Below are positions 1 to 9,334 of a DNA stretch of 64,000 nucleotides, piece by piece. Position 1 is the first letter of the stretch, and the number at the start of each line of letters is the position of its first letter. The notes below the pieces were generated by a model that did no database searches, was not told the origin of the DNA, and saw only the letters and a program-made list of their open reading frames with translations. Source of the DNA: Erythrobacter sp. HKB08 (GTDB lineage Bacteria; Pseudomonadota; Alphaproteobacteria; Sphingomonadales; Sphingomonadaceae). Position numbers and translations under genes: made by a program. The DNA lies in contig NZ_CP035310.1 in NCBI RefSeq assembly GCF_004114695.1, positions 682,001 through 746,000 on the forward strand. The letters run 5' to 3'.

Positions 1-1
1 C

Positions 2-652
2 CCGACCAGCAGCCAGCTGGAATATACCCTCGGCACGACGACATTCTGGGGAGTTGGCCTACTCCCCCTGGGCTGGGCGACATTCATCGATTTCCCGGCC
101 GACAGCATGGCCAATACGGTGGTCGACGGCATGGCCGATGAGCGCTTTGCAGGCTTTCGCGAGCTGGGAAAGAAACTGCTCGCCGCCAATCTCGACGAGG
201 AGGCGGAGAAGGAAGTCATTATCGATTTCTTCCGTCACCGGGCGAAGCGCCACCCGGTCGATGCCGAGCGGATCGTGCGCATCCACCGCAGCCTGCTCGC
301 CGAAGACCTGCCCGATGTCGCGACGCTGGCACAGATGTGCGATCTCAACCAGCGCACGCTTGCCCGGCTCTGCCGCCGCGCTTTCGGCTTCCCTCCCAAG
401 CTGCTGCTGCGCCGCCAGCGCTTCATGCGCACGCTTGCCGCCTACATGCTCGAGGACAAGGCGACCTGGTCGGAAATGATCGACGAGCTTTATTACGACC
501 AGCCGCAATTCGTGCGCGAGTGCCGCGAGTTCCTCGGCGTAACCCCCAGCGAGTACGCGGCCACCAAGCGTCCGATCCTCGATGCCTTCATCCGCGAGCG
601 CCTGCGGCACCTGGGTGTGCCGGTCCAGACGCTTCAAGCGCCCGCTTCCTGA
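2..652 (+). CDS. AraC-family transcriptional regulator, 5'-truncated by window edge
   Basis: The reading frame is open from the first bases and runs to a TGA at 650-652, so the N-terminus lies outside the window. The visible part is a short stretch of the sensor domain (FWGVGLLPLGWATF) followed by an AraC/XylS-type helix-turn-helix domain, with the conserved ending LGVTPSEYA. The same architecture and near-identical motifs, including FGFPPKLLLRRQRFMR, occur in the next gene, so the two are tandem paralogs. A DNA-binding role follows from the family. The ligand and targets are unknown. An internal ATG at 107 exists, but homology to the neighbour extends upstream of it, so it is not the true start. 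Confidence 0.85.
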   Translation, partial: PTSSQLEYTLGTTTFWGVGLLPLGWATFIDFPADSMANTVVDGMADERFAGFRELGKKLLAANLDEEAEKEVIIDFFRHRAKRHPVDAERIVRIHRSLLAEDLPDVATLAQMCDLNQRTLARLCRRAFGFPPKLLLRRQRFMRTLAAYMLEDKATWSEMIDELYYDQPQFVRECREFLGVTPSEYAATKRPILDAFIRERLRHLGVPVQTLQAPAS

Positions 653-760
653 CCTGCGGCTTTCGGGGCATGGGTTGGAATATCGCGGCAGGCGCGTTAG
701 GCATCGCATCGGGTTGTAAATTCGCGACACGATTGCGCGACGAGGGCCGGGGAGGGCTCG

Positions 761-1633
761 ATGACTACGGCTTGTGACATTGCCGTTCGTTTCCACGAGC
801 CTCCGGTCGATCTCGCGCGCTATTTCACGACCTTCTACCGCGCCGATTTCTCCTGCCCCGATGGGCCGGTCCACGATGCTCTCCAACCCGAATGGGGCGG
901 CGTCCGCTTCTTCGACGGAAAGAACCTGACCTCGCGCCTTGGCAAGGACCAGGTGCTTTCAGGGACCGACATTTCGGTGATGGGGCCGAGCAGCCAGCCG
1001 GTCGAATTCGAGATCGGGTCGGTCGCCTTCTGGGGCATCGGCCTCCTCCCGCTTGGCTGGGCGCGCTTCATGTCGGTTGGGGCGAGCGACTGGGCAAACC
1101 GGATCGGCGACGGACGGACCGAAGCGGACTTCGCGCATTTCCTGCCGCTGCGCGATCGCTTGAGCATTGCAGCCCGCGACGAGGAAAGCGACCTTGCGGC
1201 AATCGTGTCCTTCTTCCGCGAGCTTGTGGAGCGCACGAAGGAGCCCGACGAGCGCATCCTCGCCATCCACGAGATGCTGCTCGACCCGGACCTGCCCAAT
1301 GTCGCCGCCATGGCGGAAAGCTGCGGCATGAACCCGCGCACGATGGAGCGCCTGTGTCGCCGCCATTTCGGCTTCCCGCCCAAGCTGCTGCTGCGCCGCC
1401 AGCGATTCATGCGCAGCCTCAGCAAGTTCATGCTCGACCCTTCGCTCGGCTGGATCGGCGCGCTCGATTCGCTCTATTTCGACCAGAGCCATTTCGTGCG
1501 CGACTGCCACACCTTCCTCGGCATGTCGCCGAGCGAATATGCCGCCCGGCCGCACCCCATCCTGTCTGCCTTCATGCGAGAGCGGTTGAAGTCGCACGGC
1601 TCGGCCGTCCAGACGCTCGACAAGCCCGGCTGA
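761..1633 (+). CDS. AraC-family transcriptional regulator
   Basis: A 290-residue protein with an N-terminal domain of unknown ligand (about residues 1-165) and a C-terminal AraC-type DNA-binding domain (about 175-280) ending in the typical GMSPSEYAA motif. It is a paralog of the truncated gene just upstream: both share FWGxGLLPLGWAxF in the sensor part and a 16-residue identical run in the HTH part. The ATG at 761 gives a full-length protein and follows GGGGAGGG-type Shine-Dalgarno sequence (about 749-756). It is followed 67 bp later by pheS, which is functionally unrelated. Targets cannot be read from the sequence. Confidence 0.88.
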   Translation: MTTACDIAVRFHEPPVDLARYFTTFYRADFSCPDGPVHDALQPEWGGVRFFDGKNLTSRLGKDQVLSGTDISVMGPSSQPVEFEIGSVAFWGIGLLPLGWARFMSVGASDWANRIGDGRTEADFAHFLPLRDRLSIAARDEESDLAAIVSFFRELVERTKEPDERILAIHEMLLDPDLPNVAAMAESCGMNPRTMERLCRRHFGFPPKLLLRRQRFMRSLSKFMLDPSLGWIGALDSLYFDQSHFVRDCHTFLGMSPSEYAARPHPILSAFMRERLKSHGSAVQTLDKPG

Positions 1634-1700
1634 TCTTTTCGGCCGAACAGGGGTCATCCCCTTTGCCTTGCGGCGCATTTACGGCTAGCGGGCCTTCGCC

Positions 1701-2813
1701 ATGGACGATTTGCAAAACCGTACTCAAGAGGCCGTAGCCGCGGTCTCGAACGCCGCGTCGCTCGACGCGCTCGATGCGCTGCGCGTCGAAGCGCTGGGCA
1801 AGCAGGGCTGGGTCAGCCAGCTGCTCAAGACGCTCGGCAAGATGACGCCCGACGAGCGCCAGGAAAAGGCGCCGAAGATCCAGTCCGCCCGCGTGGCGAT
1901 CGCCGATGCGATCGAAGCCCGCAAGGCCGCGATCGAGGCGGAAGAGCTGGAGCGTCGCCTCGCGACCGAGACGCTCGACCTCACCCTGCCTGCGCCGCAG
2001 ACCCCGAAGGGCAGCGTGCACCCGGTGAGCCAGGTGATGGACGAACTGTCGGAAATCTTCGCCGACCTGGGCTTCGCCGTGAAGACCGGCCCGGAAGTCG
2101 AGGACGACTGGCACAACTTCACTGCGCTCAACATGCCGGAAAGCCATCCGGCGCGCGCGATGCACGACACATTCTATTTCCCGGACCATGACGGGGAAGG
2201 CCGCCGCATGCTGCTGCGCACGCACACCTCGCCGGTGCAAATCCGCACGATGGTCGCCGAGGGCGCGCCGGTGCGCATCATCGCGCCGGGCCGGGTCTAT
2301 CGCAGCGACAGCGATGCGACGCACACGCCGATGTTCCACCAGATCGAAGGCCTGGTGATCGACCGCGACATCCACCTCGGCCACCTGAAGTGGACCCTCG
2401 AGACCTTCCTCAAGGCCTTCTTCGAGCGCGAGGATATCGTGCTGCGGCTGCGCCCGTCCTACTTCCCCTTCACCGAACCGAGCGTCGAGGTCGATGTCGG
2501 CTTCGAAGTGGTCGACGGCAAGCGCGTGCTCGGCGGCAGCGGCGATGCGCCGGGCCACGGCTGGATGGAGCTGCTCGGCTCGGGCGTGGTCAACCGCCGC
2601 GTGATCGAATTCGCCGGGCTCGATCCCGACGAATGGCAGGGCTTTGCATTCGGCGTCGGCGTCGACCGTCTCGCCATGCTCAAATACGGGATGGACGACT
2701 TGCGCGCCTTCTTCGACGGCGACCGCCGCTGGCTGCAGCACTACGGTTTCTCGCCCTTCGACCAGCCGACCCTCTCGGCCGGCGTCGGGGCGCCGATCGG
2801 AGGCCGGGCATGA
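1701..2813 (+). CDS. pheS: Phenylalanine--tRNA ligase alpha subunit
   Basis: Catalytic subunit of the (alpha-beta)2 phenylalanyl-tRNA synthetase, which charges tRNA-Phe in the cytoplasm. The 370-residue length is normal for the bacterial family. An N-terminal coiled-coil arm (about residues 1-95) precedes the class II catalytic core. Motif 2 is visible as [10 protein letters not shown] followed by [20 protein letters not shown], and motif 3 as [11 protein letters not shown] near the C-terminus. The stop codon overlaps the pheT start in ATGA at 2810-2813, so translation of the two subunits is coupled, as expected for an obligate heterotetramer. Confidence 0.98.
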   Translation: MDDLQNRTQEAVAAVSNAASLDALDALRVEALGKQGWVSQLLKTLGKMTPDERQEKAPKIQSARVAIADAIEARKAAIEAEELERRLATETLDLTLPAPQTPKGSVHPVSQVMDELSEIFADLGFAVKTGPEVEDDWHNFTALNMPESHPARAMHDTFYFPDHDGEGRRMLLRTHTSPVQIRTMVAEGAPVRIIAPGRVYRSDSDATHTPMFHQIEGLVIDRDIHLGHLKWTLETFLKAFFEREDIVLRLRPSYFPFTEPSVEVDVGFEVVDGKRVLGGSGDAPGHGWMELLGSGVVNRRVIEFAGLDPDEWQGFAFGVGVDRLAMLKYGMDDLRAFFDGDRRWLQHYGFSPFDQPTLSAGVGAPIGGRA

Positions 2814-5212
2814 AGTTCTCGCTCACCTGGCTGAAGGACCACCTCGAAACCGACGCTTCGGCGGCGGAGATTTCGGCTGCGCTCAACGCGATCGGCATCG
2901 AAGTCGAGGGTTTCGAAGACCCCGCCGACACGCTGGCCGGCTTCCGCGTGGCGAAGGTCCTCACCGCCGACCGGCATCCCGATGCCGACAAGCTGCAGGT
3001 CCTCACCGTCGATACCGGTGAAGGCGACCCGCTGCAGGTCGTATGCGGTGCGCCCAATGCGCGCGCCGGGATGAAAGGCGTGCTCGGCCTGCCGGGCGCG
3101 GTGGTTCCGGCCAACGGAATGCAGCTGCGCAAGAGCGCGATCCGCGGTGTCGAATCGAACGGCATGATGTGTTCGGTCCGCGAACTCGAACTGGGTGACG
3201 AGCACGACGGAATCATCGAATTGCCGGAAGACGCGCCGGTCGGGACGAGCTTCGCCGAGTACCGCGGCGCTTCACCCGTATTCGACGTCGCGATCACGCC
3301 GAACCGCCCGGACTGCATGGGCGTCTACGGCATAGCGCGCGACCTCGCGGCAGCAGGGCTTGGCACGCTCAAGCCGATCGCCTTTCCGAAGTTCGAGGCG
3401 CAGGGCGCTTGCCCGGTCGAAATCCGCACCGACGATCCGGAAGGTTGCCCGGCGTTCTACGGCCGCGTGATCAGGGGCCTGACGAACGGCGCTTCGCCCG
3501 ACTGGCTCCAGCAGCGCCTGCTGAGCGCGGGCCAGCGGCCGATTTCGCTGCTGGTCGATCTCACCAACTACCTCATGCTCGCCTATGGCCGTCCGGCGCA
3601 TGCCTACGATCTTGCCAAGCTGACCGGCGCGGTGGTCGCCCGCCGTGCGAAGGATGGCGAGCAGGTGCTGGCGCTCAACGAGAAAACCTACACGCTCGAC
3701 GAGACCATGACCGTGATCGCCGACGACAGCGGCGTGCACGATATCGCCGGCATCATGGGCGGCGAGCATTCGGGCTGCAGCGACGAGACGACCGACGTGC
3801 TGCTCGAGATCGCCTATTTCGATCCCGACCGCATCGGGGCGACCGGGCGCAAGCTCGGCCTGACTTCCGATGCGCGCACGCGTTTCGAGCGCGGCGTCGA
3901 CCCGGCATTCCTGCAGGACGGTCTCGACCTCCTGACCGGGCTCATCGTCGAGCTGGCAGGCGGCGAGGCGAGCGAGGCCGTTCAGGCCGGTTCCCCGCCG
4001 AGCGAGCCGAAGGTCGTCGCTTTCGACCCGGCGCTGACCGCGAAGATCGGCGGCGTCGAGATTGACGAGGACGAGCAGCAGCGCATCCTCCAATCGCTCG
4101 ATTTCACCGTCGATGCGGGCGCGAAGCCGTGGTCGGTCACCGTGCCGCTGCGTCGCCACGACGTCGAAGGCGCGGCCGACCTGGTCGAGGAAGTCGTGCG
4201 CATCCACGGCCTCGACAAGGTCGAAAGCGTGCCGCTTTCGCGCGTCGATGGCGTCGCCCGCCCGACTGCCACGCGCGAACAGCTCGTCGAGCGGCGCCTG
4301 CGCCGTGCGGCTGCGGCAAGCGGCCTCGACGAAGCGGTCACCTGGTCCTTCCTGCCGACTGCCGATGCAGAGCATTTCGCCGAGGACGGCCAGAAGCTCT
4401 GGGTGCTCGACAACCCGATCAGCGAGGACATGAAGGCCATGCGCCCCTCGCTCGTTCCCGGACTGCTCGCGGCCGCCAAGCGCAATGCCGACCGAGGCGC
4501 CGCAGGCTCGCGCCTGTTCGAGATCGGTCGCCGCTATTTCCGCAATGCCGATGGCTCGAGTGACGAGAAACCGACGCTCGGCGTCGTGCTAGCAGGCGAG
4601 AAGGCGCAGCGGGCATGGGCCACCGGCAAACCGGTCGGTTTCGATGCCTATGACGCGAAGGCCGTCGCCGAAACGCTGCTGGCGGAAGCCGGCGCACCGG
4701 TCGACAAGCTAATGGTCATGGGCGACGCCGGACCGCAGTTCCACCCGGGCCAGTCGGCGACGCTTCGCCTCGGCCCGAAGAACGTGCTCGCGCGCTTCGG
4801 GGCGCTGCATCCGGCAACGCTCAAGGCGTTCGACATCGACGGCCCCGTCGTCGCGGTCGAAATCTTCCTCGACGCGATCCCGGCGCGCAAGGGCGGCAAC
4901 CAGTTCGCCCGTCCGCATTACGCGCCGCCTGCGCTCCAGGCGATCATGCGCGACTTCGCCTTCCTCGTACCGGCAGACCTCGCCGCCAACGACCTGCTGC
5001 GCGCCGTGAGCGGCGCGGACAAGCAGCACATCGTCGATGCGCGCGTGTTCGACGTCTTTGCAGGCCAGGGCGTGCCCGAAGGTCACAAGTCGGTCGCGAT
5101 CGAAGTCACGCTCCAGCCGGGTCAGAAGAGCTTCAAGGATGCCGAGATCAAGGCGATCTCCGACAAGATCGTCGCTTCGGCGACCAAGCTCGGCGCGACA
5201 CTACGCGGATGA
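2810..5212 (+). CDS. pheT: Phenylalanine--tRNA ligase beta subunit
   Basis: Beta subunit of phenylalanyl-tRNA synthetase, 800 residues. The N-terminal part contains the EMAP/Myf-like tRNA-binding domain ([15 protein letters not shown], about residues 45-150). The B3/B4 editing domain, the B5 DNA-binding-like domain and a C-terminal FDX-ACB anticodon-binding domain (about 705-799, [12 protein letters not shown] onwards) follow. The frame is open upstream to 2390, but the ATG at 2810, overlapping the pheS stop, gives the canonical MKFSLTWLK start. It overlaps the next gene by 4 nt (ATGA). Confidence 0.98.
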   Translation: MKFSLTWLKDHLETDASAAEISAALNAIGIEVEGFEDPADTLAGFRVAKVLTADRHPDADKLQVLTVDTGEGDPLQVVCGAPNARAGMKGVLGLPGAVVPANGMQLRKSAIRGVESNGMMCSVRELELGDEHDGIIELPEDAPVGTSFAEYRGASPVFDVAITPNRPDCMGVYGIARDLAAAGLGTLKPIAFPKFEAQGACPVEIRTDDPEGCPAFYGRVIRGLTNGASPDWLQQRLLSAGQRPISLLVDLTNYLMLAYGRPAHAYDLAKLTGAVVARRAKDGEQVLALNEKTYTLDETMTVIADDSGVHDIAGIMGGEHSGCSDETTDVLLEIAYFDPDRIGATGRKLGLTSDARTRFERGVDPAFLQDGLDLLTGLIVELAGGEASEAVQAGSPPSEPKVVAFDPALTAKIGGVEIDEDEQQRILQSLDFTVDAGAKPWSVTVPLRRHDVEGAADLVEEVVRIHGLDKVESVPLSRVDGVARPTATREQLVERRLRRAAAASGLDEAVTWSFLPTADAEHFAEDGQKLWVLDNPISEDMKAMRPSLVPGLLAAAKRNADRGAAGSRLFEIGRRYFRNADGSSDEKPTLGVVLAGEKAQRAWATGKPVGFDAYDAKAVAETLLAEAGAPVDKLMVMGDAGPQFHPGQSATLRLGPKNVLARFGALHPATLKAFDIDGPVVAVEIFLDAIPARKGGNQFARPHYAPPALQAIMRDFAFLVPADLAANDLLRAVSGADKQHIVDARVFDVFAGQGVPEGHKSVAIEVTLQPGQKSFKDAEIKAISDKIVASATKLGATLRG

Positions 5213-5952
5213 AGACCGCTTTCGTCACCGGAGCCACTGCAGGCATTGGCGAGGCCACCGTTCGCGCGCTGGTCGCGAATGGCTGGCGCTGCGTTGCGAC
5301 AGGGCGGCGCAAGGAGAGGCTCGATGCACTCGTCGCCGAATTGGGGTCGGATAAGGTCCACCCCTGCGTCTTCGACGTGCGCGACGAAGCGGCGATGGAT
5401 GCGGCGATTGCCGGCCTGCCCGAAGATTTTGCCGGGATCGACCTGCTGGTGAACAATGCGGGTCTCGCGCAGGGCCTTTCGCCCGCGCAGGAGGCCAACC
5501 TCGACGACTGGCAGACCATGATCGACACCAATGTCACGGCCATGGTCAAGCTGACGCGCAAGCTCTTGCCCGTGCTGATCGAGCGCAAGGGCGCAATCAT
5601 CGCGATCGGCTCGGTCGCGGGCAGCTACATCTATCCCGGCGGCAACGTCTATGCCGGGTCGAAAGCCTTCGCGAACCACTTTACGCTCGCCTTGCGCGCG
5701 GACCTCCACGGCACCGGCGTGCGGGTGACGAGCATCGAGCCGGGCATGGTGGAAACCGAGTTCACCCTGGTCCGCACGGGAAGCCAGGAGGCCTCCGACA
5801 ACCTCTATCGCGGCGCCGACCCGATGACGGGCGAGGACATTGCGAATACCATCCTGTGGATCGCGCAGCTGCCGCCGCATCTCAACATCAACCGTATCGA
5901 GCTGATGCCCGTGAGCCAGGACTTCGCCGGCTTCCGCGTCGCTCGCGACTGA
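5209..5952 (+). CDS. SDR-family NADP-dependent dehydrogenase, YdfG-like
   Basis: A 247-residue short-chain dehydrogenase. The Rossmann cofactor motif TGATAGIG is near residue 7, NNAG near residue 82, and the catalytic Ser/Tyr/Lys triad is seen in GSVAGS and YAGSKAF. The region IDTNVTAMVKLTRKLLPVL through IEPGMVETEF resembles YdfG-type 3-hydroxy acid/serine dehydrogenases (family knowledge), so oxidation of a small hydroxy acid is the best guess. The start overlaps the pheT stop by 4 nt, which implies co-transcription without an obvious functional link. The substrate is unproven. Confidence 0.9.
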   Translation: MKTAFVTGATAGIGEATVRALVANGWRCVATGRRKERLDALVAELGSDKVHPCVFDVRDEAAMDAAIAGLPEDFAGIDLLVNNAGLAQGLSPAQEANLDDWQTMIDTNVTAMVKLTRKLLPVLIERKGAIIAIGSVAGSYIYPGGNVYAGSKAFANHFTLALRADLHGTGVRVTSIEPGMVETEFTLVRTGSQEASDNLYRGADPMTGEDIANTILWIAQLPPHLNINRIELMPVSQDFAGFRVARD

Positions 5953-5958
5953 GCTTCC

Positions 5959-7491
5959 ATGACTTCCAATCGCCGCACTTTCGCGATCATTTCGCACCCC
6001 GACGCCGGTAAGACCACGCTGACCGAGAAGCTGCTGCTGCAGGGCGGCGCGATCCATCTCGCAGGCGAGGTCAAGGCGCGCGGTGCCGCGCGGCGCGCGC
6101 GTTCGGACTGGATGAAGATCGAGCAGCAGCGCGGCATCTCGGTCACCTCCTCGGTGATGACCTTCGAGAAGGAATATGACGGTGAGAAGATCACCTTCAA
6201 CCTGCTCGATACGCCGGGGCACGAAGACTTTTCCGAAGATACCTATCGCACGCTGACCGCGGTCGATTCCGCCATCATGGTGATCGACGCGGCCAAGGGT
6301 ATCGAGCCGCAGACGCGCAAGCTGTTCGAGGTATGCCGCCTGCGCAGCGTGCCGATCATCACCTTCGTCAACAAGGTCGACCGCGAAGGCCGCGATCCGT
6401 TCGAGACGCTCGACGAAGTGGCCGACATGCTCGCGCTCGACGTCAGCCCGCAGAGCTGGCCGATCGGCATGGGCGGGCAGTTCGAGGGCATTCTCGACTT
6501 CGCGACCGGCGACATCAGCCGCCCGGAAGGCGGGTCGAAGGAATTCCTCGGCAAGCGCGATAGCGATCCGGTGCCCGAACAGTGGGCCGAGCAGGTCGAA
6601 CTGGCGCAGATCGGCTATCCCGAATTCGACCTCGAGGCCTATCGTAATGGCGACCTCACCCCGGTCTATTTCGGCTCGGCCCTGAAGAACTTCGGCGTCG
6701 AGGAACTGATCGACGCGATTGCCAAATATGCTCCGCCGCCGCGTCCGCAGCCTGCTGGCGAGGAACAGGTCAGCCCGGAACGCGACGAGGTGACCGGCTT
6801 CATCTTCAAGGTGCAGGCCAACATGGACCCGAACCACCGCGACCGCATCGCGTTCATGCGCCAGGTTTCGGGGACCTTCAAACGCGGCATGAAGCTGACG
6901 CCTTCGGGCCTCGGCAAGCCGATCGCGATCCACTCGCCGATCCTCTTCTTCGCGCAGGACCGCGAAATCGCCGACACGGCGGAGGCGGGCGACATCATCG
7001 GCATTCCGAACCACGGCACGCTGCGCGTCGGCGATACGCTGAGCGAGAAAAACCAGCTGCGCTTCACCGGCCTGCCGAACTTCGCGCCGGAAATCCTGCG
7101 CCGCGTCGTGCTCAAGGACCCGACCAAGACCAAGCAGCTGAGGAAGGCGCTCGACGACCTGTCCGAGGAAGGCGTCATCCAGGTCTTCTATCCCGAGATC
7201 GGCGGGCAGTGGATCGTCGGCGTCGTCGGGCAGCTGCAGCTCGACGTGCTGATCTCGCGCCTCTCGGCAGAGTACAAGGTCGAGGCCGCGCTCGAAGCCG
7301 CGCCCTTCGCAACCGCGCGCTGGATCAAGGGTACGGGCGAGGCGCTGCGCCAGTTCGAGGAATTCAACCGCGCCAACCTTGCACGCGACCGCGACGGCGA
7401 CCTCGTCTTCATGGCGAAATCGCCGTGGGACGTCGGCTACCAGGAAGAAAAGAACCCCGAGCTCAAGTTCTCCGCGACGAAGGAACGGTGA
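5959..7491 (+). CDS. prfC: Peptide chain release factor 3 (RF3)
   Basis: A translational GTPase that recycles RF1/RF2 from the ribosome after termination. Its 510 residues are slightly shorter than the roughly 529 of E. coli RF3. The P-loop HPDAGKTT is at residues 13-20, the G3 motif DTPGHEDF and G4 motif NKVD are present, and the long C-terminal domains carry the RF3-type ending. It begins 6 bp after the dehydrogenase stop, so it probably belongs to the same transcript. The EF-G-like drug-resistance paralogs are excluded by the RF3-specific N-terminus and length. Confidence 0.96.
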   Translation: MTSNRRTFAIISHPDAGKTTLTEKLLLQGGAIHLAGEVKARGAARRARSDWMKIEQQRGISVTSSVMTFEKEYDGEKITFNLLDTPGHEDFSEDTYRTLTAVDSAIMVIDAAKGIEPQTRKLFEVCRLRSVPIITFVNKVDREGRDPFETLDEVADMLALDVSPQSWPIGMGGQFEGILDFATGDISRPEGGSKEFLGKRDSDPVPEQWAEQVELAQIGYPEFDLEAYRNGDLTPVYFGSALKNFGVEELIDAIAKYAPPPRPQPAGEEQVSPERDEVTGFIFKVQANMDPNHRDRIAFMRQVSGTFKRGMKLTPSGLGKPIAIHSPILFFAQDREIADTAEAGDIIGIPNHGTLRVGDTLSEKNQLRFTGLPNFAPEILRRVVLKDPTKTKQLRKALDDLSEEGVIQVFYPEIGGQWIVGVVGQLQLDVLISRLSAEYKVEAALEAAPFATARWIKGTGEALRQFEEFNRANLARDRDGDLVFMAKSPWDVGYQEEKNPELKFSATKER

Positions 7492-7522
7492 CAGATGCGC
7501 GGCGCGTGCCTAGCATAAGGGC

Positions 7523-8098
7523 ATGGCCGATTTCTTCGATACGCTGAACGCCGATCACGAAGCGATGATCGCGCAGCAGCCGGTGTTCTTCGTGGCGACG
7601 GCTGCGCAGGATGCACGGATCAATCTCAGCCCCAAGGGCTATGACGCCTTCCGCATCCTGGCGCCGGACAGGGTCGCCTATCTCGATCTCGGCGGGTCGG
7701 GCAACGAGACCAATGCGCACCTGATGGCCGACGGGCGCATCACCATCATGTTCTGCAATTTCCAGCAGCCCGCGCTGATCCTGCGCATCTATGGCAGGGG
7801 CCGGGCGGTGCTGCCGGCGGATCCGGAGTGGGATACGCTCGCCGCGCATTTCACCCTGCTGCCCGGTACGCGCCAGATCTTCGACATATCGGTCGAGAGC
7901 GTGCAAACGAGCTGCGGCTACGGCGTCCCGCTGATGACCTTGGACAAGGAGCGCGAGACTCTGACCAAGTATCACGCGCGAAGCGATCCCGACGAATGGG
8001 CGGAGAAATATTCGCAGCGCGATACCAGCATCGACGGATTGCCCGCCCGACCGACCGATCGCTTCATCGCGGGCGATGCGGGAACCGGTCGGGGCTGA
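7523..8098 (+). CDS. Pyridoxamine 5'-phosphate oxidase-family protein
   Basis: A 191-residue protein of the FMN-binding split-barrel superfamily. The N-terminus (HEAMIAQQPVFFVATAA, then INLSPKGYD) matches the putative pyridoxamine-phosphate oxidase-related group. This group lacks clear evidence of true PNPOx activity and may instead reduce F420- or flavin-dependent substrates. No membrane segment or signal peptide is visible. It lies 31 bp after prfC and directly before an EEP-family phosphodiesterase. The enzymatic role is an inference from fold only. Confidence 0.82.
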   Translation: MADFFDTLNADHEAMIAQQPVFFVATAAQDARINLSPKGYDAFRILAPDRVAYLDLGGSGNETNAHLMADGRITIMFCNFQQPALILRIYGRGRAVLPADPEWDTLAAHFTLLPGTRQIFDISVESVQTSCGYGVPLMTLDKERETLTKYHARSDPDEWAEKYSQRDTSIDGLPARPTDRFIAGDAGTGRG

Positions 8099-8115
8099 GG
8101 GCGATTGCAAGCCAC

Positions 8116-8835
8116 GTGCGCCTGAAGTTCGCCAGCTACAATATTCACAAGTCCGTCGGCACCGACGGCAAGCGCGATGCCGACCGGATCGTCACCGTCC
8201 TGCGCGAAGTCGATGCGGACATCATCGCATTGCAGGAATCGGACTATCGCTTCGGCCAGCGGGCGAGCACGATCCCGCGCGCCATGCTCGACGACACGCC
8301 GTGGAAAGCGGCCCCGGTCGCCAAGCGTCGCCGCAGCCTCGGCTGGCATGGCAACGCGCTGCTGGTTCGGCGCACCTTCGACGTCCTTTCTTCCGAGCCT
8401 ATGGAACTGCCCACGCTGGAGCCGCGCGGGGCGGTGCGGTGCGACCTCGATGTAGGGGGCTTGCGAGTGCGGGTGGTCGGGATGCATCTCGACCTCTCCG
8501 GCCTCAGGCGCCGGGACCAGATCCACGCCGTGCTCGACCACGTGGGTGAATGCGACCCGCCATGCCCCACGGTGCTGATGGGCGATTTCAACCAGTGGGG
8601 CACCCGGACGGGCGCGATGCAGGCCTTCGGCGACCATTGGCACGTGCTCGATACCGGACGCAGCTTTCCGAGCCGCCAGCCGATTGCGCGTCTCGACCGG
8701 ATCGTCACCTCGCCGGAGTGGGGCTGCCTCGAACAGCACGTCCACCACAGCGCGATGGCGACACGCGCTTCGGACCATTTGCCCATCGTGGCCGAACTGG
8801 AACTGCCCGAATTTTCATCACTGACTGAAAATTAG
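8116..8835 (+). CDS. Endonuclease/exonuclease/phosphatase-family hydrolase
   Basis: A metal-dependent phosphoesterase of the EEP (DNase I-like) superfamily. The catalytic signatures are visible in order: N and E in SYNIHKS and ALQESD, H in GMHLDLSG, D-x-N in GDFNQWG and the C-terminal SDH in ASDHLPIVAEL. I chose the GTG at 8116 as start because it places the conserved LKFASYNIH strand at the very N-terminus (239 residues). The frame stays open upstream, but that part overlaps the previous gene and has no family similarity. The substrate could be a nucleic acid, a phosphoinositide or another diester. Confidence 0.85.
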   Translation: MRLKFASYNIHKSVGTDGKRDADRIVTVLREVDADIIALQESDYRFGQRASTIPRAMLDDTPWKAAPVAKRRRSLGWHGNALLVRRTFDVLSSEPMELPTLEPRGAVRCDLDVGGLRVRVVGMHLDLSGLRRRDQIHAVLDHVGECDPPCPTVLMGDFNQWGTRTGAMQAFGDHWHVLDTGRSFPSRQPIARLDRIVTSPEWGCLEQHVHHSAMATRASDHLPIVAELELPEFSSLTEN

Positions 8836-8851
8836 GCAGTAAACCTGCCCT

Positions 8852-8870
8852 CGCGCAGCAATCATGCGCG
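8852..8870 (+). promoter_or_regulatory. Inverted repeat upstream of glnK, candidate NtrC-type enhancer
   Basis: Perfect 6-bp arms CGCGCA and TGCGCG are separated by 7 bases. The symmetry and spacing resemble NtrC sites (GCAC-N7-GTGC type), though the arms differ in sequence. It sits about 30 bp upstream of the -24 element, closer than usual for an enhancer. The role is inferred. Confidence 0.35.
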
Positions 8871-8902
8871 CTCAAGGGCTGGATTCTCGCATTATTTCGA
8901 AT

Positions 8903-8917
8903 TGGCACGGGTTTTGC
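8903..8917 (+). promoter_or_regulatory. Sigma-54 (-24/-12) promoter for glnK-amtB
   Basis: TGGCAC, five bases, TTGC. The invariant GG (8904-8905) and GC (8916-8917) are exactly 10 bases apart, matching the sigma-54 consensus. It ends about 50 bp before the glnK start codon. Nitrogen-controlled glnK-amtB operons are classic sigma-54 targets, and rpoN itself is present at 57808-59259. Confidence 0.85.
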
Positions 8918-8966
8918 TGCGTATGCGAAGCCGGTGATCGACCGGTGCACCAGACCGGGGGGCTAG

Positions 8967-9305
<339 letters not shown>

Positions 9306-9334
9306 GCGGCTTTCCAGACATGAAGGATACTCCC

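Noticed and set aside
2390-5212. A 940-residue version of pheT
   Set aside because: The first 140 residues overlap pheS in another frame and have no PheT similarity; the ATG at 2810 gives the canonical start.
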